DNA of 64,000 bases from an uncultured Pelagibacteraceae bacterium (GCA_902573065.1 CACGHX010000003.1:1-64000); one strand, 5' to 3'. Positions 1 to 8,276 are shown, counted from the stretch's first letter. Made by a program: numbers and translations. The notes: generated from the letters alone by a model not told the origin.

Positions 1-326
1 AGTACTCAACTGGTCCAGTATCTCTTGGTTACCAAAAAGGTGTTGTAAGTGACTACACTGGTGGAGCTGAAGAAACTCAGTACACGAACCAATACTACGG
101 TATTTCATACAAAGTTAGCGATGATCTATCTATTTCTTACAACGAAATGGAATCTAGAAAAAGAACTAACGGTACTGACATAGAACAAGATTTTGATTCA
201 ATATCAGTTTCTTATACTATGGGTGGAATGACAATAGGTATTGCTGATGCAGACGTTTCTAATGCTTCTTACACATCTGGAAGAGCGCAAGACGAAACTT
301 CTATTTCATTATCTATAGCGTTTTAA
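1..326 (+). CDS. C-terminal part of an outer-membrane porin (5' end outside window)
   Basis: The frame starting at base 3 is open from the window edge to TAA at 324-326 and gives 107 residues. They alternate short polar turns with stretches such as YYGISYKVSDDLSISYNE and SISVSYTMGGMTIGIA, the pattern of transmembrane beta strands with alternating hydrophobic residues. The protein ends in Phe (SLSIAF), the usual C-terminal signal for BAM-dependent insertion into the outer membrane. It therefore looks like the end of a trimeric general porin of the alphaproteobacterial/SAR11 type that passes small solutes. A strong hairpin terminator follows 20 bases after the stop. Substrate preference cannot be read from this fragment. 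Confidence 0.8.
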   Translation, partial: YSTGPVSLGYQKGVVSDYTGGAEETQYTNQYYGISYKVSDDLSISYNEMESRKRTNGTDIEQDFDSISVSYTMGGMTIGIADADVSNASYTSGRAQDETSISLSIAF

Positions 327-330
327 GTAG

Positions 331-912
331 TTAAAAATTATTTTTAAAAAAAGCCGGCAAATATTTGCCGGCTTTTTTTTTATCTTTCAACATTACGCAA
401 CCAGAAATATTTAGCATTCTTAATAATTTAAATCTTTTTTCGTTGATCCCTCCTAGGGCTAAAAATTTCTTTGAAAATTTTCTAGTTAATAGGTTAAATT
501 TTAAAGTACCAAGGTGACCTTTTTTATTTTTGTGAGACGTCTCAAAAATTCTTGATAGAACAATATAGTCACACCCTTGTTCTATTTTTTCTTTAATTTC
601 CTGAATGTTGTGAGCGCTACCTAAAAATTTGATATTTGGCTTTATCTTTTTTAAGTGCTTAAAAGGCTTTTTATTATATGCAGAAATGTAAAAATTACTA
701 GAATTTAAAAAAAATAAAGTTCTAATATTATTTGGTACAAAAAGGCTAATATTTCTTCTTGTACAATTGTTATTAAATTTCTTTAACTCTTCATCTTTGT
801 ATTTTTCTATATTTCTTAGGATTAAAATTGCACCTGTTTTTTTTACATAATCTAGGTTAAGTTCATGTAATTTTTCAGTTATAAAAAAAATACTAAATTT
901 ATTAATAATCAT
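331..912 (-). CDS. ThiE/TenI-like thiamine phosphate synthase family protein
   Basis: The 193-residue protein has the C-terminal half of the TIM-barrel fold of the thiamine phosphate synthase/TenI family: CDYIVLSRIFETSHKN near residues 113-128 corresponds to the DYI..GPIF.T.TK loop, and LALGGIN near 152 to the phosphate-binding AIGGI loop. The N-terminal half is poorly conserved, so catalytic thiamine synthesis is not assured; it may be a TenI-like relative. The start codon overlaps that of the divergent yggS by two bases. The last residues (AGKYLPAFFKNNF) are encoded by the porin terminator hairpin and its U tract, so most transcripts ending there would lack a stop codon. Confidence 0.6.
   Translation of the reverse strand: MIINKFSIFFITEKLHELNLDYVKKTGAILILRNIEKYKDEELKKFNNNCTRRNISLFVPNNIRTLFFLNSSNFYISAYNKKPFKHLKKIKPNIKFLGSAHNIQEIKEKIEQGCDYIVLSRIFETSHKNKKGHLGTLKFNLLTRKFSKKFLALGGINEKRFKLLRMLNISGCVMLKDKKKAGKYLPAFFKNNF
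346..381. terminator. Bidirectional Rho-independent terminator after the porin gene
   Basis: Perfect 8-bp stem GCCGGCAA / TTGCCGGC (353-372) with a 4-nt ATAT loop, flanked by seven A (346-352) and nine T (373-381), so it can work in both directions. It is the most GC-rich hairpin I see in the window. It lies inside the last codons of the minus-strand ThiE-like gene, upstream of that gene's stop codon at 331-333. Confidence 0.9.
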
Positions 913-1564
913 GATTGATGAAACTATAAATAAGTTAAAAATAATACAAGAAAATTTAAAAAATTTAAGTAATACTAATGAACCCGATATAATCTGCGTT
1001 TCTAAAACTTTCCCCCTATCAAAGCTTGAGCCGTTAATAAAGTCTGGTCATTGCCACTTTGGGGAAAATAAAGTCCAAGAAGCTGAAAAAAAATGGTCCC
1101 AAATTTTGCAAACTAATAAAAATTTAAAGATTCATATGGTCGGTAAGTTACAATCAAATAAGGCAAAAAAAGCTATAAATATTTTTAGTTTTATCCACTC
1201 TTTAGACAATCCAAAGTTAGCAGATGTCTGTAGGAAAAGTGAGGAAGAATTAAACAAAAAAATATCTTATTTTATTCAGGTTAACATTGGAAATGAGTCT
1301 CAAAAATCTGGGGTACTAATGAAAGATGTGAAAAATTTTTTAAAATACTGCTCAGTAGAAAATAAATTAAATATAATAGGTTTAATGGTTCTTCCACCAA
1401 ATGACGCTAATACAGAAAAATATTTTGAGGATATTTCTAAATTAAATTCTGAACTTGGTCTTAAAGATTTAAGTATGGGTATGTCTGCAGATTATAAAAT
1501 TGCGGCAAAACATAAATCAACTTACCTGAGAATAGGTTCTGCTATCTTAGGGCAAAGAACTTAA
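911..1564 (+). CDS. yggS: YggS/PROSC family pyridoxal phosphate homeostasis protein
   Basis: A 217-residue single-domain PLP-binding TIM barrel. Visible family motifs are the PLP lysine in ICVSKTFP (about residue 32), HFGENKVQEA, the MVGKLQSNK block, GLMVLPP, and the C-terminal SMGMSADYKIAAKHKSTYLRIGSAILG that binds the cofactor phosphate. YggS proteins have no known catalytic reaction; they buffer free PLP and influence amino-acid pools. Its ATG shares two bases with the start codon of the ThiE-like gene on the other strand, so the two promoters must lie inside each other's coding sequence. The 3' end overlaps the convergent L,D-transpeptidase-like gene by 4 nt. Confidence 0.93.
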   Translation: MIDETINKLKIIQENLKNLSNTNEPDIICVSKTFPLSKLEPLIKSGHCHFGENKVQEAEKKWSQILQTNKNLKIHMVGKLQSNKAKKAINIFSFIHSLDNPKLADVCRKSEEELNKKISYFIQVNIGNESQKSGVLMKDVKNFLKYCSVENKLNIIGLMVLPPNDANTEKYFEDISKLNSELGLKDLSMGMSADYKIAAKHKSTYLRIGSAILGQRT

Positions 1565-2052
1565 TAAATAAAAAGTTTTGTTTTTTTATTTATCAAGGGC
1601 AAAATTTTTAACAAATCCTTTTTTTTAATTGCTAAACACCCTTTAGTGGGACTAAAATTTTTTTCAGCTACATGTAAAAAAATTGCGCTTCCCATATTTT
1701 TTTGAACAGGATTTAAATTATAATTTATGACTAAGATTATGTCATAAATATTTTCTCTCAAATATAATTTCTCAGCAGAATTTTTAAACGGGAAATTAAT
1801 AAGGCTATTATAAAACTTAGATCTTGGATCATCACACCATCCAAAGCTTTTCTTAATTTTTATCTTTCTGATCCCAGTACGAAAATACTTGATTTTATCG
1901 GATCTATACAAAACAAATTTAAAACTAAAAATACCCCTTGGTGTTTTAAGATCCCCCTCAGTTTTTTTCTTTGTTAAACCCCTTTTACCTATCGAGCATT
2001 TTATCTTATAATCTTTAACATAAAGGAATTTATTTTTATAATATAAATGCAT
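1561..2052 (-). CDS. L,D-transpeptidase (YkuD-fold) family protein
   Basis: The C-terminal half has the catalytic signature of YkuD domains, IFLHVAEKNFSPTKGCLAI (about residues 125-143), with the conserved His and the nucleophilic Cys in S-x-TKGC. The N-terminal part carries KTPRGIFSF (about 38-46), the usual T-P-x-G-x-F motif. These enzymes form 3-3 crosslinks in peptidoglycan or attach proteins to it, outside the inner membrane. No signal peptide is visible in the 163 residues, which is common for the short alphaproteobacterial branch but leaves localisation open. Head-to-head with the next gene: both start codons sit in one ATGCAT palindrome. Confidence 0.8.
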   Translation of the reverse strand: MHLYYKNKFLYVKDYKIKCSIGKRGLTKKKTEGDLKTPRGIFSFKFVLYRSDKIKYFRTGIRKIKIKKSFGWCDDPRSKFYNSLINFPFKNSAEKLYLRENIYDIILVINYNLNPVQKNMGSAIFLHVAEKNFSPTKGCLAIKKKDLLKILPLINKKTKLFIY

Positions 2053-2679
2053 AAAGAAAATTACAATATTAACATAATATGTTTTTGCAATAAAAATATC
2101 TCAAATGCACTAGAAGAACTAAAATCTTTTTTTGGCTTTAATTTGCATTTGGATCATAAAAACTTAACTGATTTAAAACAAGAAAATATTAATGCAATAA
2201 TTTCTGATATTGAAAATAGTAAAAAATTATCCTCTTTACATTTTAATAAACCAAAAATTCTAATTCAAGAAAATGGAAAAACTTCACAATCAAAAGATAC
2301 TTACTCACTAATTATAAAACTACCATTCAATCTGATACAGTTTAATCAAGATATAATTAACGTTTGTAAAAAATTTGAATTTCATAATAATTCTTTAATA
2401 AGTATTAAAGATTATATTTTAGACAAAAATGAAAGAACCCTTAAAAAAAACAATATACATTTAAAAATTACTGAAAAAGAGATTGATTTTATTGAAAATC
2501 TCCATGTATCTTCAAAACCATTAAGTAGAGAATTTATATTAAAAAATATTTGGAATTATTCTGCTGATACTGACACGCATACAGTGGAAACTCATATTTA
2601 TAGACTTAGGCAAAAAATTAAAAATCAATTTAAAGACAATAGTTTTATCAAAAATTCCAAGAAAGGTTATTCACTATGA
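2047..2679 (+). CDS. OmpR-type winged-helix regulator with degenerate receiver domain
   Basis: Residues about 120-210 form an OmpR/PhoB winged helix: LKITEKEIDFIENL, the recognition-helix region HTVETHIYRLRQKIK and the terminal wing IKNSKKGYSL. The first 110 residues have the length of a receiver domain, but the N-terminal acidic pair is missing (INIICFCNKN) and the usual Lys-Pro near the end reads IKLPF; one Asp (AIISDIEN) is near the phospho-acceptor position. It probably works without classical phosphorylation, or is an orphan regulator. No sensor kinase is adjacent. Its TGA overlaps the ATG of the small arfA gene (ATGA), so the two are likely translationally coupled. Confidence 0.75.
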   Translation: MHKENYNINIICFCNKNISNALEELKSFFGFNLHLDHKNLTDLKQENINAIISDIENSKKLSSLHFNKPKILIQENGKTSQSKDTYSLIIKLPFNLIQFNQDIINVCKKFEFHNNSLISIKDYILDKNERTLKKNNIHLKITEKEIDFIENLHVSSKPLSREFILKNIWNYSADTDTHTVETHIYRLRQKIKNQFKDNSFIKNSKKGYSL

Positions 2680-2792
2680 GGAAAAGAAATATGTTTGCTA
2701 AAGATTTAATGACAAATAAGTACAGAAAAAGAGTTATTAAACCAAAAAAAGGAAAAGGTAGCTATAACAGAAAAAAAATTAAGAAAGTCTAG
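2676..2792 (+). CDS. arfA: Short ArfA-type alternative ribosome-rescue factor (38 aa, not in ORF track)
   Basis: The ATG at 2676 overlaps the TGA of the upstream regulator and opens a 38-codon frame ending TAG at 2790-2792. Its core, KYRKRVIKPKKGKGSYNRKK, closely matches the conserved ArfA segment of E. coli (LFRQRVEKNKKGKGSYMRK). ArfA enters ribosomes stalled on mRNA without a stop codon and recruits RF2 to release the peptide. E. coli ArfA carries a hydrophobic C-terminal tail that makes the full-length product unstable; here the protein ends right after the basic motif and resembles the truncated, active form. The 3' end overlaps the convergent adenosine-kinase-like gene by 14 nt. Confidence 0.8.
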   Translation: MRKRNMFAKDLMTNKYRKRVIKPKKGKGSYNRKKIKKV

Positions 2793-3708
2793 CTCCAATT
2801 TTTTGAATAATCTTAGATGACATCTCAGTTCCCTTTTCTAAACATTCTTTGAGCGAAAAATTATTTATAAAACCATGTAAAAATCCAGCTGCAAAAAGAT
2901 CTCCTGCTCCAGTTAAATCAACAATTTCTAAATTTTTTTGGGCACCAAATTCAAAAACCTCGTCATTCTTAATGGCTATACTTCCTTTTTCGCCTCTTGT
3001 AATAACTATTAATTTTCCAAGATTTTTTGAAAAAGAGACTGCTTCCTCAAAACTATTTGTATCGACTAAAGACAAAATTTCCTGTTCATTTGCAAATGTT
3101 ATATCCAATGAATTTTTAACTAAATTTAAAAAATTTGATTTGTGTCTATCAACACAAAATTTATCCGAAAGAGACATAGCAGTTTTTTTTGAACTTTTAA
3201 TTGCTTTTTCAAAAGCTTTTTTTGGATGTCCTTCGTCCCAAAGATATCCCTCAAAAAAAGTGATTTCGCTTTTTTTAATTGCTTCAATATTAATATCATT
3301 TTCATTAATTTTTCCTGCAATTCCTAAAAAAGTACACATAGTTCTTTCTGAGTCAGGTGTGATTAAAATCAAACATGTTCCTGTCGGAGCATCCTCATCC
3401 TTTTTGGAATAAAAAAATTTTACTTTCTCTTTTTTTAGACCTTTTTCATATTCATTTCCAAATTTATCGTTATTTATTTTTCCAATAAAACCAACCTCAT
3501 TATTTAGTTGTGAAAGTCCAACTATAGAATTAGCAACAGATCCTCCAGAGATAGTTTCTTCGATTTTTAGTTCAGAAGTAAGAGCTTTAAATTCATTTTG
3601 ATTTACAAGTTTCATTGTACCTTTAGTTAGATCATTTTTTTTTAAGAAATTATCGTCTACTTTACAAATAACATCTATAATTGCATTACCAATTCCCAAA
3701 ATTTTCAT
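2779..3708 (-). CDS. PfkB-family sugar/nucleoside kinase, probably adenosine kinase
   Basis: A 309-residue ribokinase-fold protein. It begins ILGIGNAIIDVICKV and has the first PfkB signature region (ISGGSVANSIVGLSQL, about 53-68), a central FFEGYLWD segment and the second signature DLTGAGDLFAAGFLHG (about 263-278), where Asp of GAGD is the catalytic base. The GGS.AN motif and overall pattern resemble bacterial adenosine kinases, which salvage adenosine to AMP, for instance that released by S-adenosylhomocysteine hydrolase (ahcY lies at the other end of this window). It is the last gene of the grpE-dnaK-dnaJ-dapB-nth run, one base from nth. Another substrate in the PfkB family is possible. Confidence 0.8.
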   Translation of the reverse strand: MKILGIGNAIIDVICKVDDNFLKKNDLTKGTMKLVNQNEFKALTSELKIEETISGGSVANSIVGLSQLNNEVGFIGKINNDKFGNEYEKGLKKEKVKFFYSKKDEDAPTGTCLILITPDSERTMCTFLGIAGKINENDINIEAIKKSEITFFEGYLWDEGHPKKAFEKAIKSSKKTAMSLSDKFCVDRHKSNFLNLVKNSLDITFANEQEILSLVDTNSFEEAVSFSKNLGKLIVITRGEKGSIAIKNDEVFEFGAQKNLEIVDLTGAGDLFAAGFLHGFINNFSLKECLEKGTEMSSKIIQKIGARLS

Positions 3709-3709
3709 A

Positions 3710-4363
3710 TTATGCCTTTTTTGTTTTTATAGGTTTTTTTCTGTTAGGATAGCAAGTAGTACAGATTTTACAAGCAACACCATAGCATTCTCTAGCTTTG
3801 CAATATTCTCTTCCATAATAGATAATTTGAAGGTGAAGTTTACTCCAGGACTCTTTTGGAAATAATCTTTTTAGATCTTTTTCAGTTTGTATAACACTTT
3901 TACCATTAGTTAAACCCCATCTTTGAGCTAAGCGATGAATATGTGTATCGACTGGAAAAGCAGGTATTTTAAATTTTTGTGACATAATCACACTTGCTGT
4001 TTTATGACCAACACCATGCAAATCTTCCAGATCTTCAAAAGATTTTGGAACTTTACCTTTATGTTTTTCAATTAATTGTTTTGATAATAAATAAACACTT
4101 TTAGCTTTATTTCTAAAAAGTCCTATACTTTTTATAAGTCTCTCAATTTTTTTTCTTCCTAATTTTACAAAATGTTTAGGTTTGTAATATTTTTTATAGA
4201 TATTTTTTGTTACATTATTTACATTCAAATCTGTTGTCTGAGCAGATAATGCAACTGAAACTAAAAGAGTAAATGTGTTTTTATGTTTTAATGGTATCGG
4301 TGTTTTAGGATAAATTTTATTTAATATTTTTAGTACTATCTTTGCTCTATTTGTTTTATTCAT
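3710..4363 (-). CDS. nth: Endonuclease III (HhH-GPD DNA glycosylase/AP lyase)
   Basis: The 217-residue protein has the helix-hairpin-helix LHGVGHKTASVIM (about 116-128), with the catalytic Lys, and FPVDTHIHRLAQRWG, with the catalytic Asp, as in E. coli Nth. The enzyme removes oxidised pyrimidines and nicks the resulting abasic site. The C-terminal cysteine cluster expected to hold a 4Fe-4S cluster is present, but its spacing (CKARECYGVACKICTTC) does not fit the standard C-x6-C-x2-C-x5-C. A lysine/arginine-rich tail follows. It is 10 nt downstream of dapB in the chaperone operon. Confidence 0.93.
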   Translation of the reverse strand: MNKTNRAKIVLKILNKIYPKTPIPLKHKNTFTLLVSVALSAQTTDLNVNNVTKNIYKKYYKPKHFVKLGRKKIERLIKSIGLFRNKAKSVYLLSKQLIEKHKGKVPKSFEDLEDLHGVGHKTASVIMSQKFKIPAFPVDTHIHRLAQRWGLTNGKSVIQTEKDLKRLFPKESWSKLHLQIIYYGREYCKARECYGVACKICTTCYPNRKKPIKTKKA

Positions 4364-4373
4364 TGTTTTAAAT

Positions 4374-5150
4374 TTAATTAAAATTTAAAACATTTCTCAT
4401 TGAGTATAAACCTGGTTTTTTATTTATTAACCATTTTGCAGCTGTTAAAGCACCCTCTGAATAAAGAGTTCTATCAAAGGACTCGTGGTTTAAAGTAATA
4501 ATTTCTTTCCCACTTGAAAATTTTACTTCGTGTTTTCCAACAGCTTTTCCTTTCCTTATCGAATTAAAATTAATTTTTTTTCCAAAAGGGAAAGATTTTC
4601 TATTTAAATATTTTTTACCAATAATTTTATTAAATTCTTTATTTTTTCCAACAGCGATACCGTTTCCGAGCATTAAAGCAGTTCCAGATGGGTGGTCTTT
4701 TTTACGTTTATGGTGTATCTCAAAAACTTTACTGAGGAATTCATCATTTAAAGATTTGGATGCAATTTCAGTCAAATGAACCAGCAAATTAACACCTAGG
4801 CTCATATTCCCAGCTTTAAGAATTGGTATTTTTTTTGAGTATTTTTTTATTAATTTTTCCTGTTTTTTAGAAAAACCAGTTGTTCCAATAACTACTCTTT
4901 TTTTTAACTTTGTAGCAATTTTAAGCACTTCCATAGTGCACTTAGGAATTGTGAAGTCTATAATAACATTTGTATTTAAAAATGCATGTTTTGAGTTTAA
5001 CACAGGCCTTAGTCCAGATACCTTTTTATTGATTTTTTTATTCTCAGTAATAGAAACAATCTTAAAATTTTTTGTTTCTTTAGATGATTTAATAAGTTGT
5101 TGACCCATTCTACCAAGGCAACCAGTAATTGATAAATTAATTTTTTTCAT
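4374..5150 (-). CDS. dapB: 4-hydroxy-tetrahydrodipicolinate reductase
   Basis: 258 residues with the N-terminal dinucleotide-binding loop ITGCLGRMGQQL (about 7-18), the GTTGF motif and the substrate-binding/catalytic segment EIHHKRKKDHPSGTAL (about 144-159), matching the E-x-HH-x-x-K-x-D-x-PSGTA signature of DapB. It reduces hydroxy-tetrahydrodipicolinate with NAD(P)H in the lysine/meso-diaminopimelate pathway. It directly abuts dnaJ with no spacer, so it is probably read from the chaperone operon; the dnaJ-dapB neighbourhood is common in Alphaproteobacteria. Confidence 0.95.
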   Translation of the reverse strand: MKKINLSITGCLGRMGQQLIKSSKETKNFKIVSITENKKINKKVSGLRPVLNSKHAFLNTNVIIDFTIPKCTMEVLKIATKLKKRVVIGTTGFSKKQEKLIKKYSKKIPILKAGNMSLGVNLLVHLTEIASKSLNDEFLSKVFEIHHKRKKDHPSGTALMLGNGIAVGKNKEFNKIIGKKYLNRKSFPFGKKINFNSIRKGKAVGKHEVKFSSGKEIITLNHESFDRTLYSEGALTAAKWLINKKPGLYSMRNVLNFN

Positions 5151-6281
5151 TTATTGTTTCCAAAATTTCTTTGCTTTATCAAAAAAACTCTTAATTAAAG
5201 GATTGGATTTATTATCCTCTAAATTTTTAAACTCGCTTAGTAGTTCTTTTTGTCTTTTTGTTAAAGATGTAGGTACTTCAGTAACAACCCTAATATATAA
5301 GTCTCCGAATAAGTTTCTTTTAAGAACTGGCATACCTTTACCTCTAAGTCTTAACTGTTTTCCACTTTGAGTTCCAGAAGGAATTTTAATTTTAGTTTTA
5401 CCTCCATCTATAGAAGGAACTTCCACATTAGCGCCTAAAGCTGCATCAGCAATTGAAATTGGTAGCTCGTAGAACAAATGCTCCTCAGATCTTTTAAAAA
5501 TTTCATGTGGTTCAACAGATACAAATAAGTACAAATCCCCACTTGAGCCCCCTTTAGTACCTGCTTCTCCTTTTCCAGCAATTCTTATTCTAGTACCATC
5601 ATCAACACCTTTTGGTATTTTTACTGAAACAGACTCATTTGACTGAGTTTTACCTGCTCCACTACAGCTACTGCAAGGATTGCTTATTTGCTCTCCTTCA
5701 CCACTACATTCAGGACAAGTCTGTTGTATTGTAAAAAAACCTTGATTAGATCTCACTCTACCTTGACCACCGCAATAACTGCAAGCTGTAGGTTTAGAAC
5801 CTGGTTTTGCTCCACTACCAGCACAAGTTTTACACTTCTTATAGGTAGTATAATTAATTTTCTCTTCCTTACCTTTAAACGCATCATCCAAATCTATTGA
5901 AATGTCATATCTTAAATCATTTCCTCTATTACTTCTTCTCCCTTTTCTAGATTGACTCGATCCACCAAATCCAAAGTCGCCAAAAACATCTTCAAAAATA
6001 TCTGAAAAAGATGAGGAAAAATCAAAGTTACCAAAACCACTCTGTCCACCACCTCCTTGAAAAGCAGCGTGACCAAACTGATCGTAATTATTTTTTCTTT
6101 TGTCATCAGAAAGTACATGGTAAGCTTCACTACCTTCTTTAAACTTTTCTTCAGCTGCCTTGTCGCCTTTGTTTTTATCAGGGTGATATTTAAGAGCTAG
6201 TTTTCTATAAGCTTTTTTTATTTCATCTTTACTAGCTGATTTTGATACTCCTAAGACCTCATAATAATCTCTTTTTGCCAT
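5151..6281 (-). CDS. dnaJ: Chaperone DnaJ (Hsp40)
   Basis: Full-length class A DnaJ of 376 residues: J domain (1-70) with KYHPDKNKG supplying the HPD triad that stimulates DnaK ATPase; Gly/Phe-rich linker (about 75-115); four zinc-binding CxxCxGxG repeats ([32 protein letters not shown], about 146-210); and the C-terminal substrate-binding domains with the conserved GDLYL.. and GNLYGDLYI-like block FGDLYIRV. An AGGAG sequence lies 10-14 nt before the ATG, one of the few clear Shine-Dalgarno sites in the window. It follows dnaK after 27 nt. Confidence 0.97.
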   Translation of the reverse strand: MAKRDYYEVLGVSKSASKDEIKKAYRKLALKYHPDKNKGDKAAEEKFKEGSEAYHVLSDDKRKNNYDQFGHAAFQGGGGQSGFGNFDFSSSFSDIFEDVFGDFGFGGSSQSRKGRRSNRGNDLRYDISIDLDDAFKGKEEKINYTTYKKCKTCAGSGAKPGSKPTACSYCGGQGRVRSNQGFFTIQQTCPECSGEGEQISNPCSSCSGAGKTQSNESVSVKIPKGVDDGTRIRIAGKGEAGTKGGSSGDLYLFVSVEPHEIFKRSEEHLFYELPISIADAALGANVEVPSIDGGKTKIKIPSGTQSGKQLRLRGKGMPVLKRNLFGDLYIRVVTEVPTSLTKRQKELLSEFKNLEDNKSNPLIKSFFDKAKKFWKQ

Positions 6282-6308
6282 GAGAAACTTTTCTCCTGTA
6301 TATTAGTC

Positions 6309-8228
6309 TTAGGCTCTTTTTTCTTTATCTTCTTTTGAGTCTACAACTTCTGCATCAACTACGTTCTCTTTATCTTTTCCCTCTTTATTATCCTTATTAT
6401 TATCGTTTTTACCCGTAGGTTTTTGTTGATTTTTATAGACTGCCTCACCGAGCTTCATCGAGGCTTGTATTAAAGCTTGAGTTTTTTTCTTAATCTCTTC
6501 CGTATCGGTTCCTTTCAAAGCATTTCTTAGATCTGAAATTCCAGTTTCTATAGACTTTTTCTCAGTTTCTGAAATTTTTGAACCATGTTCTTTAAGATTT
6601 TTCTCAGTTGAATGAATTATCGTATCAGCCTGGTTTCTTGTATCAACAGAGTCTCTTTTTTTCTTATCAGTTTCTTTATTAGCCTCAGCATCCTTTACCA
6701 TATTTTTAATCTCTTCGTCTGATAAACCGCCAGAGGCTTGAATTTGAATTTTTTGCTCTTTTCCAGTACCTTTGTCTTTAGCTGATACGTTAACAATACC
6801 ATTTGCATCTATATCAAAAGTTACTTCTATTTGAGGTATTCCTCTTGGGGCCGGAGCTATACCGACCAGCTCAAAATTACCTAGAATTTTATTGTCAGCT
6901 GCCATTTCTCTTTCTCCTTGAAGAACTCTTATAGATACAGCGGGCTGATTATCTTCAGCAGTTGAAAAAACCTGGCTTTTTTTTGTTGGAATAGTCGTGT
7001 TTTTATCAATTAACTTTGTTGATACACCACCAAGTGTTTCGATACCCAAAGATAATGGAGTAACATCTAATAATAAAACATCTTTCACGTCACCTTGTAA
7101 TACACCAGCTTGTATAGCAGCTCCCATAGCCACTACTTCATCTGGATTAACGCTTTTATTTGGATCTTTGCCAAAAAAATTCTTAACTGTTTCAACTATT
7201 TTTGGCATTCTCGTCATACCACCAACTAATACTACTTCATCTATTTCAGCCGCAGAAAAACCAGAATCTTTCAAAGCAGTTTTGCAAGGTTCTAATGTTC
7301 TTTCTACTAAATTTTCAACTAATGCTTCTAGCTTAGCTCTGGTAAATTTTAAATTTATATGCTTTGGACCAGTTTTATCTGCAGTAATAAATGGGAGATT
7401 AATTTCAGTTTGTGTTGCAGATGATAGTTCTATTTTAGCTTTTTCGGCAGCTTCTTTTAGCCTTTGTAAAGCCAATTTATCACCTTTTAAATCAATTCCA
7501 TTATCTTTTTTAAATTCTGAAACTAAGTAATCTACAATGGTATCATCAAAATCTTCCCCGCCTAGAAATGTATCACCGTTAGTTGACTTAACTTCAAATA
7601 CTCCATCACCTATTTCTAAAATTGATACATCAAATGTACCTCCACCAAGATCATAAACAGCAATTTTTTTACCTCCTTTTTTATCGAGCCCGTAAGCTAG
7701 CGAGGCTGCAGTAGGCTCATTAATTATTCTTAAAACTTCTAAACCTGCAATTTTTCCTGCATCTTTAGTTGCTTGTCTTTGCGCGTCATTAAAATAAGCT
7801 GGTACAGTAATTACAGCTTTTGTAACTGGTTGTCCCAAATGCTTTTCAGCAGTTTCTTTCATTTTTTGCAAAATAAATGCTGAAATTTGTGACGGAGAGT
7901 ATTTTTTACCTTTAGCCTCGATCCATGCATCATTTTTATCAGATTTTACTATTTGAAAAGGAACTTTTTCTAAGTCTTTCTTTACAGATGGATCGTCAAA
8001 AGTTCTACCAATTAGTCTTTTAGAAGCAAAAATTGTATCTTTTGGATTCGTTACTGCTTGTCTTTTTGCGGGTTGACCAACTAATTTTTCATCTTTTTCA
8101 AGAAAGGCAACTACAGAAGGAGTTGTTCTCTGGCCTTCAGCATTTTCAATTACTTTAGGCTGTTTGCCTTCCATGATTGAAACGCATGAATTTGTTGTAC
8201 CTAAGTCTATACCTATTACTCTGCTCAT
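6309..8228 (-). CDS. dnaK: Chaperone DnaK (Hsp70)
   Basis: 639 residues beginning [21 protein letters not shown]. The nucleotide-binding domain shows the phosphate loops IDLGTTNS and [11 protein letters not shown], the [16 protein letters not shown] block and the adenosine motif [10 protein letters not shown]; the interdomain linker [19 protein letters not shown] follows, then the peptide-binding domain and an alpha-helical lid ending in a Lys/Asp/Glu-rich tail. It refolds proteins with DnaJ and GrpE in the cytoplasm. A heat-shock-type promoter lies in the 48 nt between grpE and dnaK, so it may be transcribed both alone and from grpE. Confidence 0.98.
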   Translation of the reverse strand: MSRVIGIDLGTTNSCVSIMEGKQPKVIENAEGQRTTPSVVAFLEKDEKLVGQPAKRQAVTNPKDTIFASKRLIGRTFDDPSVKKDLEKVPFQIVKSDKNDAWIEAKGKKYSPSQISAFILQKMKETAEKHLGQPVTKAVITVPAYFNDAQRQATKDAGKIAGLEVLRIINEPTAASLAYGLDKKGGKKIAVYDLGGGTFDVSILEIGDGVFEVKSTNGDTFLGGEDFDDTIVDYLVSEFKKDNGIDLKGDKLALQRLKEAAEKAKIELSSATQTEINLPFITADKTGPKHINLKFTRAKLEALVENLVERTLEPCKTALKDSGFSAAEIDEVVLVGGMTRMPKIVETVKNFFGKDPNKSVNPDEVVAMGAAIQAGVLQGDVKDVLLLDVTPLSLGIETLGGVSTKLIDKNTTIPTKKSQVFSTAEDNQPAVSIRVLQGEREMAADNKILGNFELVGIAPAPRGIPQIEVTFDIDANGIVNVSAKDKGTGKEQKIQIQASGGLSDEEIKNMVKDAEANKETDKKKRDSVDTRNQADTIIHSTEKNLKEHGSKISETEKKSIETGISDLRNALKGTDTEEIKKKTQALIQASMKLGEAVYKNQQKPTGKNDNNKDNKEGKDKENVVDAEVVDSKEDKEKRA

Positions 8229-8237
8229 GATTAATGT

Positions 8238-8266
8238 TATATGGGTGTTTTTTTTTAGACTACAAG
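8238..8266 (-). promoter_or_regulatory. Sigma32 (RpoH)-like promoter of dnaK
   Basis: On the minus strand the grpE-dnaK gap reads CTTGTA (8266-8261), 14 nt, ACCCATATA (8246-8238). The sigma32 consensus is CTTGAA, 13-14 nt, CCCCATnTA; each element differs from it at one position. The predicted transcript would start only a few bases before the dnaK ATG at 8228, so the leader would be very short. Confidence 0.65.
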
Positions 8267-8276
8267 ACGAAAATTG

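Noticed and set aside
2849-3412. ORF-track plus-strand protein of 187 aa
   Set aside because: Antisense shadow of the PfkB-family kinase; no start context and low-complexity hydrophobic/Ser sequence.
6997-7530. ORF-track plus-strand protein of 177 aa
   Set aside because: Antisense shadow of dnaK, whose reading frame is fully conserved.
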